NCBI GenBank assembly: GCA_963932465.1
Contig: OZ010793.1
Location: 367,998,459 to 368,062,458 of the forward strand
Source of the DNA: Maratus speciosus
Lineage: Eukaryota > Arthropoda > Arachnida > Araneae > Salticidae
DNA: 64,000 bases
Reading direction: 5' to 3'
The translations under genes were made by a program, and so were the position numbers. This document shows, piece after piece, positions 56,440-64,000 of this stretch. Below the pieces are notes generated by a model, which searched no databases, was not told where the DNA came from, and was given only the letters and a program-made list of their open reading frames with translations. The first letter of the stretch is position 1, and each line of letters begins with the position of its first letter.

Positions 56440-56745
56440 ATGTTCAAGAATCATAAGAAGTCATATGGATTTATTGGCAAGAGTTTTGATTCCTGTATTA
56501 GAATATTCTTATCACGGTTATATCCCTATGTTCAGTCTATGAGAGTCCATGAAATCTCCCTTTCTGAATTCCCTATTGACACAAAAAACATGAAAGAAAA
56601 TACACAAGAAAATGTTGGGTTCCACGGTCTCTTATGGTACGAACAAAGAGATATAACTTTGATACTTTCCTCCGTTGAATATTCTAATACAGGAATCAAA
56701 ACAATTACTTGCCAAGAAATTCTTATGACGTTGACCCTAATATAA
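56440..56745 (+). CDS. Unrecognised 101-codon ORF
   Basis: An ATG-initiated frame of 101 codons with mixed composition, including GFHGLLWYEQRDITLIL and TCQEILMTLTLI. It is not found elsewhere in the window and is not made of low-complexity sequence. A possible polyadenylation signal, AATAAA, follows near 56800. No promoter, splice site or domain was recognised. In such AT-rich DNA a 101-codon frame can be chance, or may be the remnant of an element I do not recognise. Confidence 0.2.
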   Translation: MFKNHKKSYGFIGKSFDSCIRIFLSRLYPYVQSMRVHEISLSEFPIDTKNMKENTQENVGFHGLLWYEQRDITLILSSVEYSNTGIKTITCQEILMTLTLI

Positions 56746-56991
56746 AAGCAAGTAGATTATAGAAGTATTTCTCTAGATGAACCCAGAAAAATTGTACAAT
56801 AAATTTTTTCTTGTTTTTAAATATCTTTTAAATTGTGTTGTTCTTTTAATTCAACTGTCATTTTTTTTATTTCAAGGCTTTGCATCTCATTAACCAGTTA
56901 AAATAACAGAAATTGACTAATGCAGTATAAGATAGTATATAGAGATTTTCTTCTTTGCCAAATCGCATGTGAATACCACTTGTCCTTTTAA

Positions 56992-57501
56992 CCCTTAAAT
57001 GCCTGGTGTTGCTTTTCGGCAGCATACCCAATTTAGGCTCTAAAATACTATTAGAATAATATTGAAGCTATAATGCCTAATGTTGCCAATAAAATACATT
57101 CTGAAAATACTATTAAATCGATTTTCAACATGTAGATGGCAACACTTGTGCTGTTTAAAAATAAAGATAGATTTATTTTTTCAATTGTTGCTACTTGTAC
57201 TTTTTGTTTTGTTTGGAAGCTTGCGAAATATCCTATTTTGACCTGCAGTGAGCAAGTAAAATTTATTTCTTATTATAGTTCCTAAAATTATTGTGTGTTT
57301 AATATTATAGAATTTTACCAAGGGAAACTATTTTTTCAATTAAACACCAGTATTGCCGATTAGTAACAAACTGTTTTTTAGCCGTAAACTATACTTAAAA
57401 CAAAATATGATTTTTTAAAGTATTTTTCCCATGATTTATTTAAAAAATAAAAGCCGAAAAACAGTATTACAATGATTTTTGAAAAATCAGGTATTTAAGG
57501 G
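56992..57501. mobile_element. TTAA-flanked TIR element, 510 bp
   Basis: TTAA flanks are at 56988-56991 and 57502-57505. Tips CCCTTAAATGCCTG and, inverted, CCCTTAAATACCTG match at 13 of 14 positions. CTTTTCGGC and TTTTTCGGC lie inside each end. No transposase is encoded. It is likely a piggyBac-type non-autonomous element. Confidence 0.75.
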
Positions 57502-57505
57502 TTAA

Positions 57506-58039
57506 GTTACAAACTATCAAAAATGCTGATTTTTAACAATTTTCAAAATCGTTATAACTCAGGTGAAAAACGAAATAACAAATTACATTTTTTATTGGAC
57601 ATGTTTGGAAGTTGTAGTAACGTATATAAAAATGCATACTGTAATCTATTTCCCTTCACGAGATATAATTTTTCAAAAACTTAACTTTAACTAATATTTC
57701 AATATATTTTAAAGTACTTACTTTTTTCAAGCAAATACAAAATAAATGCACGGAAAATAACATGATCCAATACAAGAAGTGTAAATTTCAGATCTTTTCG
57801 AATTTTTGTTTATCTCTATTAGTTCAAAAAACATTCAAGATTTTATAAAACTTCGAATTTTATAAAAACATCCAAAATCGTAGTTTTCGAACCATTCAAA
57901 TCCCAAAGATTTTGAAGACAGAATTTTTCTGTAAATGGATTCTAATTTCTTTTTATATAGATTTCACATACAATGTATGGAAAAAAATAAAAATATGTTA
58001 TAATAAATTTTCTCGTAGTTCAATTAAGAAAAAAAACTT
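57506..58039. other. No gene recognised
   Basis: AT-rich. It contains the phrase ATCGTTATAACTCAGGTG near 57548, which resembles the core of other repeats, but no bounded element was seen. Confidence 0.35.
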
Positions 58040-58255
58040 AAGTTACTTTCACTTTCAAATCCGGTTCTGAAAATGAAAGTGTCATTCTAAAAAGTATCTG
58101 CAACCAAAATCGAAAAAGTAAAGAAGGTGCGATGTAGAGGCGCATCTCGATCTCGGCTATCCAACGCAAAAAAATTATTTAAGGACGTCGAAATGCAAAC
58201 GAGATATTAGAAAAATCCCTCCCCACAGGATTAGCATTAGCTCGTGAATGCCTTC
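58040..58255 (+). repeat. One arm of a foldback element related to 35049-35450
   Basis: It contains ACTTTCAAATCCGGTTCTGA, AAAATCGAAAAAGTAAA, GAAATGCAAACGAGATATTA and ACAGGATTAGCATTAGC in the order of the right half of 35049-35450. The mirror arm is missing. Confidence 0.6.
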
Positions 58256-58276
58256 GCCGGCTGGGACAGGAGCCTT

Positions 58277-58878
58277 AAACTAAACTATGAGTCCTAGAGA
58301 TTTGCGGTTTGCGGTATCATGAATAGCACAACAACAAGTTTATTTTGCTGCAATTTTTTTTTCCGAAACAGTTAATTTTTGTTGTATGCATTGTTGATAT
58401 CTCATGACGACAAGTTTATTTTGCTGCATACGTTTATCTGTCTGAAAAAGTTACATTTTTGTCTATGTATGCACTTCGATATGGGATCCATTCGTAGCTC
58501 TCAGAATGTCCAGTCGATATTCAATCTCAATCAACGTGTTGCACCCGGTGGTGTAGTCGTAAATAAAACAGAGGGTATGCGCTCTAAGCAGAGGGTATAC
58601 GCTCAAGGTGGAGCGTATACCCTAGAGCCTATATACTATAGCTTTCTTGAGAAACAGGTGGTATACGATGTTCCTTTAAAAAATCCAGAAGGCATACGGC
58701 GTATACCTCCGTATACCCTCCACTACATCCCTGGTTGCACCTCATATCAGGTGCGACTGAATCGATGGCTTCCGCAATTTTGTTAAAAATTAACTGTTTC
58801 GGGGAAGACAAATTGCAGCAAAATAAACTTGTTGCTCATGAAACGGCAAACCGCAAATCTTTAGGACTCATAGTTTCT
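58277..58878. mobile_element. Foldback element with about 95 bp TIRs
   Basis: Tips AAACTATGAGTCCTAGAGAT continue through GCGGTTTGCGGT, AACAAGTTTATTTTGCTGCA and CCGAAACAGTTAATTTTT. All are inverted at the right end (58780-58878). An extra GACAAGTTTATTTTGCTGCA copy lies near 58408. The centre holds a hAT MITE, which accounts for the 135-codon open stretch at 58379-58786. No target duplication was established. Confidence 0.75.
58546..58733. mobile_element. hAT-type MITE, copy 2 (188 bp), nested
   Basis: The 8 bp flank GTTGCACC is perfect on both sides (58538-58545 and 58734-58741). Tips are CGGTGGTGTAGTCG and, inverted, CAGGGATGTAGTGG. The interior contains several GTATACGC and GCGTATACC palindromic boxes. 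It matches the 47667-47789 MITE at both ends. The perfect duplication suggests a recent insertion. Confidence 0.88.
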
Positions 58879-58984
58879 GTACAATTAACATTTGAAACCA
58901 GGGAGGTTTAATATGGACACGCTGTAGATTTCAACGAAATTTGCCCCCTTTTCTATGTGAATGTCTTTTATCTGATGCATTTTT

Positions 58985-59194
58985 AGCTCACAGACTATCA
59001 AAGCCTGAGTGCTAATGTGCCCGTAGGTTCTGTATGTACGCATGTACTTAATGCGATAACTCTTGATAGAAATATTTGATTTGCTTCAATTTTTTTTTTC
59101 TAGGTTCATTCTGATAAGGCGCTTCCCTGATTAGTTTTGGGGGTTCAGTTTAAAGCCTGTGAGCTCAATTCCACCAGTTTAATTGGGCACTTTT
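58985..59194 (+). repeat. TIR-bounded tandem repeat family, single-unit copy
   Basis: It has the same tips and core as 7039-7970 and 31770-32420 (AGCTCACAGACTATC, GCGATAACTCTTGATAG, AGCCTGTGAGCTC, TTAATTGGGCAC) but only one internal unit. Confidence 0.75.
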
Positions 59195-60515
59195 CTTTTT
59201 ATTTCTTTCACAACTACCAATAGTATTATTGTGCGGCTCGAGGCTTTTTTTTTTTTTTTTGCTCTAAAGTATTGACCCAGACAATTTTTTCCGCGTAAAT
59301 GTGACCTGAAGAAGTCAAAAGTTTGTGCACCTCTGTTCTACACGTTTTTGCTCAACAACGCCAAAATTTACACCCCTCATATCTGAAGCCTGTTTCATGC
59401 CGAACTAGATTTCGAGCCCAACATCGAACTTTCATGTTTATGATCGCAGAAAGGAAAAAAAAAAGAAAGAAAAAAGAAAATCCTCCAACGAAATCTAACA
59501 ATCACATTTAAAACATTTATTTAATATTACAAAACGCTTATTCCAAAGATAATCTTATCTGTTTCTATGAAACCGAAGGCTTTTATTTTTTTTAACGTAA
59601 ACCCAAACTGTAACAATTTTTCCTTGTGAAAGGTAGTGGTACCTTTTGAACTTCCAGATGTTTCTCTCCTTTAAAAAGTGTAGAAATCCTTAAATGCAAG
59701 AAGACAAATAGTTATAACCTAAGAGAATCTATTACATTTTTAGAAACAATCTGACACTATGCTGAAAGGTGTGACAAATAAACTGATTAACTGATAAAGA
59801 AAAAAGTGCCATATTTACGATTTCTTTGAAAGTGAGTTACCTATCACCGAGCATTATTTCTGATGTGATTAACTTTTACCGAATAAGAACCTTAGAGCCA
59901 TTTATATTTTATACAAACAAGAACTGAGAAAGTGGGAATTTATGTTTTAGTGATTTAAGAAAAGGATGAAAGTTAAATAAAGAATTATAAAATTGGATGA
60001 AAACCTGTCAAGTATTTCGCATAAAAGAAATATCTAAAAAATAAGTTTTATGACATATTTTTCCATAATATCGCTCTATTCTAATATTTTTTTTAAAAAA
60101 AAGGTAACGCTGATTCTGTTGCCGTAATTTAATTTATTGTGACCGGAGCTCTTTCTCACTTACATATTTAAAAAAAAAAAAAACTATTGCATATAAAAAA
60201 AAGAATCAGTCCCTGCCGGCTCGGCCTACAGGCACAGGTAGATTTCGAAAAGTACTAATTTCAACAACAAAAACTAAATCATGATTACAGGTAAGCCCAC
60301 TTTAACAATTTTATCTGGCCGCTTTTGACGAGTTTTTAATTTAATATTTTATAAAGAGCTGGTTTTATCATAATCATGTTAAGGTGGTATTAAAAAAAAT
60401 ACTTTTCCATGCTCAACAACTCGAAATTTCTGACACATTTTCAGGTTCATTTTTAAAAGAAAAAACATGAAGCTTGCTGACGTGATTTTTAAAGGGATTT
60501 ATAAGCGACCTGTTT
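59195..60515. other. AT-rich stretch, no gene recognised
   Basis: Contains T and A tracts and a GC-rich patch CCTGCCGGCTCGGCCTACAG at 60213-60232. No bounded feature was recognised. Confidence 0.4.
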
Positions 60516-60519
60516 TTAG

Positions 60520-62255
60520 GGTTTCGTTCATCTGACGAAACCCTATTCGTCTCGCTTCTCTGTCTGTCCGTCTGTCTGTCTGTCACAGAGCCCGTTCTCA
60601 GAAACTATACATGTTGGAGACTTGAAATTTTGAATACTTATAGATGAACACCACACATCATACGACAAATCATAAAATTTTGAAAAAGTCGTACATTTAA
60701 CACTTTGGGCTCCCACATGTGTATTTTAAACAATTCTTTCTAAGTGAGTCCCTAATTAGGTTGCAGGCGTGAAATTTTGCGTACTTATAGATGGACACCT
60801 CAAATCAAACGACAAATCATAAAATTTTGATAAAGTCGTACATTTAACCCTTTGAGCTCCCACATGTGTATTTTAAACAATTCTTTCTATGTGAGCCTCT
60901 AATTAGGTTGGAGGCGTGAATTTTTGTATGCTTATAGCTGAATACCTCACATCAAACGACAAACTATAAAATTTTGAAAAAGTCGTACATTTAACCCTTT
61001 GGGCTCCCACATGTGTATTTTAAACAATTCTTTCAAAGTGAGCCCCTAATTTGGTTGGAGGAGTGAAATTCAGCATACTTATAGCTGAATACATCTTATC
61101 AAACGACAAATCATAAAATTTTGAAAAAGTACATTTAACCCTTTGGGCTCCCACATGTGTATTTTAAACAATTCTTTCTAAGTGAACCCTAATTTGGTTG
61201 GAGGCGTGAAATTTTGCATACTTATAGCTGAACACCTCACATCAAATGACAAATCATAAAATTTTGAAAAAGTCGTACATTTAACCCTTTGGGCTCCCAC
61301 ATGTGTATTTTAAACAATTCTTTCTAAGTGAGCCCCTAATTAGGTTGGAGGCGTCAAATTTTGCATACTTATAGCTGAGCACCTCACATCAAACGGCAAA
61401 GCATAAAATTTTGAAAAAGTCGTACATTTAACCTTTTGGGCTCCTACATGTGTATTTTAAACAATTCTTTCTAAGTGACACACTATTTAGGTTGGAGGCG
61501 TAAAATTTTGCATACTTATAGCTGAACACTATCATGCGACAAATCATAAAAATTTGAAAAAGTCATATATTTAACCCATTGGGCTCCCACATGCGTATTT
61601 TAAGCAATTCTTTCTAACTGAGCCCTTATTAAATTGGAGATTTGAAATTTTGCATACTTATAGCAGAACACCTGAGGCCATGCGACAAATCTTAAAATCT
61701 TGAAAAAGTCTTACGTTTAACCCTTTGAGCTACCACATATGTCTTTTAAGCAATTCTTTCTAAGAGAGCCCCTAATTAAGTTGGACACATGAATTTTTGC
61801 ATACGTATAGCTTAATACCTCAGACCACACGACAAATCATAAAATTTGCAAAAAGTCTTATATTATTTACTCCTCCGTGCTCTAACTTGTATATTTTAAG
61901 CAATTTTTATAACCTCCACCCTTTTCACCTGGGGAGCACTTTTCCAACTTTTGCCGACACCCCTTTGACCATTCTTTCATATTATGCACCATAGCCTTAC
62001 ATATTTTAGTTCCACTTTTTACCGCCAAGGGCGCCTACTTATCTCGGGTGCTATGGGTCCAATCCCCTCGACTAATATATCTATGGATAGTATGTAAAAC
62101 GGAGTTTCGTTCGGATAAAGGTTTGTTTAGAATAGAGTGCGCTCCTTGTTGCGAAATGTGGAACTAACAGATTTATCAAAAGGATAAAGTGTTTTGAAAG
62201 GAATATTAAACGAAACCCTCAGTGCGATCTGTGATCACACTTACCCACTTGTTTT
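60520..62255 (+). repeat. Array with 146-147 bp period, copy 2 (complete ends)
   Basis: It opens with GGGTTTCGTTCATCTGACG and CGAAACCC, a perfect-looking hairpin, then a CTGTCTGTCCGTCTGTCTGT run, then CAGAGCCCGTTCTCAGAAAC. About nine units follow, with AACC(C) landmarks at 60846, 60993, 61137, 61283, 61430, 61573 and 61719 (spacings 143-147). The far flank (61950-62250) matches 23424-23700 inverted and includes another CGAAACCC. The two copies lie 36 kb apart in opposite orientation. Confidence 0.85.
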
Positions 62256-62259
62256 ACTT

Positions 62260-62906
62260 TTCGTTCAGTTAGTTAGAACTTGATTTATAAACAATTATTT
62301 TCTCAGTAGGACAATATTTTTCGTTTCCAACACAATCGCTTCGGGAAATTCGGTTCAACGTTGACATCATTTTTTTAAATATATTCTGCCTCTAAATCGA
62401 CCATTACGGTACTTTATATAGTTTCTGAATAAGAAAACCGACCAATTGGATGTGTTTGACAGCAAAAATAAATTTAATAAAAATGAGTCAGAAAATAAGC
62501 AGTTTGGATTTGAGTACACTCTTAATACGATGATTTTTTCTTCAACCGCTATGTATTTTTAATTTGTTTTTGTTGTAAGAATTCGTCATATCAAAAACTT
62601 GTCAATATAAAAGTTGTAGATGATATTGAGAAAATATGTAATAAATTCATGCGGATTTTATATCTTGTGAATTAACGAAGTTATGGATTATTTTCTTCTC
62701 CAACCCCAACCCTTTTTTCTTCTTTTTTATTTATTTATTTTTTGCGGTACGAATTGGTCCCATCAAAAACTTTTCAATATAAAAGTTGTAGATAATATTA
62801 AGAAGATTTATAATACTTTAATTGGATTTGATATCTTGAGAATTAACGAAGTTATGATTTTTTTCTCCCCAAAACCCTATTTTTTCGCCCCTTGAGCCCA
62901 TTTTTA
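62260..62906 (+). repeat. Direct repeat, period about 170 bp
   Basis: TATCAAAAACTTGTCAATAT (62589) and CATCAAAAACTTTTCAATAT (62761) each lead through AAAAGTTGTAGAT to GAATTAACGAAGTTATG. A third, more diverged unit lies at about 63358-63470, after an inserted element. Confidence 0.7.
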
Positions 62907-63314
62907 GGTGCGTTCGTAATTATATAAATACGAGCATATAAATATATATTCATAATTATATAAATACGTATTGCGAGCCTATCGTCGTCGTTCGGTCCGT
63001 CTGTCCGCATATAACGGAGCAAAAACTACCCAACAGAATGGTCTGAAATTTTATATATATAATTTTTGCAAAATTTTGGCGAGTCATTTCATATTTTATG
63101 AAAATCGGATGCATAGTTTAATTACAGGGACAGTCAGAAGTTTTCCGTTACATTACGGCCTATGGGAAAAAATTATTCCAAGTGCATTTTAATGATGTTA
63201 CAGCCTTTCAAACAGAATGAAATCGATATGCACTTATGAAGCCCACTGAAATATACATTCAGTGCAATGCGGTGCAAAAAATATTTATAAAAATAGTTAT
63301 AGTACGAACGCACC
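62907..63314. mobile_element. Element with GGTGCGTTCGTA inverted tips, 408 bp
   Basis: GGTGCGTTCGTA at 62907-62918 is perfectly inverted at 63303-63314. Inside the left end is a second inverted pair (ATTATATAAATACG). Then come TCGTTCGGTCCGTCTGTC and the core CGGAGCAAAAACTACC, CTGAAATTTTATA. It sits between unit 2 and unit 3 of the 170 bp direct repeat. No target duplication is certain. Confidence 0.6.
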
Positions 63315-64000
63315 ACATTTGCCACGTTTGACGTGCAATTTCCAACTTGTTTATTTTATCAAAAATCTGTCTTACATAAATTTTTGGGCTTTTATTTAGA
63401 AGTAATAATAACTTTAAACTCATTCGATATGTATTATAATTAAGAAGTTATGGGTTTTTTTCTGTTTTCACAAAACCCCTCCCTATTTCCACCCCCTTGG
63501 TCCGATTTTGCCCATTAACTAACTTGACCGAGATTTTATGCCCCTTGGTTTATGTATCAGTTTGGAAGAGATTTGTGCGGAATTATGGAAGTTATCGTGT
63601 CCATAAAAAGTAATATAGATAGATAGGTAGATATATAGATGAAGTTTTTTACTGAGGGTGGTTTTGGGTTCTAGGGGTCCTGATCGGTGTAGATCTGCAA
63701 AAAAAATTAATAAATTCCAACATGCAATAGGTAGTATTTCATACTACCTAATATGAAATCGGTAGTTTTGCAGAGAAATGTAGGATAAACATGGTGAAGC
63801 AGACAGTTTTAAAATCGAAGCATTATTTTAAGCGTTATTTAATGTTGAAATCGGTAAAAGTAGTTCAGTTACATAAGTTTTATAGGATCAAAAACTATGC
63901 ATAGCAATTTAAACTTTTTTTGTTGGCGTATTCACTAAGGCAGGTTAATGGATCAATTGGTCTTCACGTCAATCAAATGTCTCTGATTGTGTGTACGAAA
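63315..64000. other. No gene recognised
   Basis: It holds the third 170 bp unit (to about 63510), a GATA-like run near 63620, a short inverted pair TAGGTAGTATTTCATA/TATGAAATCGG near 63729-63760, and then unremarkable AT-rich sequence to the window end. Confidence 0.4.

Noticed and set aside
58379..58786. A 135-codon open frame
   Set aside because: It spans the arm of a foldback element, a hAT MITE and the target duplication, so it is an accident of composition.
1..64000. Retrovirus-like or endogenous viral sequence
   Set aside because: No long terminal repeats with primer-binding sites, and no gag, pol, capsid or viral polymerase motifs were recognised on either strand.

Overview
The window looks like nuclear DNA from an invertebrate animal, most likely an arthropod. 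It is strongly AT-rich by eye and packed with short terminal-inverted-repeat elements, Helitron-like arrays, a Tc1 transposon and fragments of LINE and Penelope-like retroelements. A spider or other chelicerate is my best guess from the style of the repeats, but nothing here proves it. I found no intact cellular gene and no functional RNA gene. The only confident coding matter is dead transposon sequence: a Tc1 transposase pseudogene, a Penelope-type GIY-YIG tail, the C-terminus of a Jockey-type reverse transcriptase and the C-terminus of a Tigger/jerky-type transposase. The window is therefore intergenic, or lies in a very long intron.

Layout. Bases 1-3141 hold two head-to-tail copies of a Helitron-like array; the same family is present as a complete element on the minus strand at 42489-46012. 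Bases 4400-10300 hold TIR repeats, a second Helitron 3' end, a tandem family (7039-7970) and a composite block (8490-10275) that recurs around the complete Helitron. Bases 11461-18310 are a nested stack: a dispersed repeat broken by a 1.67 kb TTAA-flanked element and by a Tc1 element, which is itself broken by a CACTG-ended MITE and by a 2.2 kb TIR element that carries Penelope-like sequence. Bases 18.8-23 kb hold tRNA-like repeats and two large inverted repeats.

Bases 23.4-25.1 kb and 60.5-62.25 kb are inverted copies of an array with a 146-147 bp period. Bases 25.8-34.9 kb are dense with TTAA-flanked MITEs. Bases 36.4-37.65 kb hold a probable Helitron 5' end with a degenerate array, and 38.2-39.5 kb hold a LINE tail. 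Bases 46.9-54.9 kb contain pogo- and hAT-type elements. Bases 57-63.3 kb hold further foldback elements.

The elements do not form a pathway, but together they record insertion history. For six insertions the window also contains a related unoccupied site, so target duplications can be read directly (TA, TT, TTAA, AATT, A|T). The most unusual pattern is a shared module in at least eight otherwise unrelated repeat families: a tetranucleotide run of GTCT/GTAT/TTTG type followed by a conserved-looking core. In four of these families the core recurs in every tandem unit.
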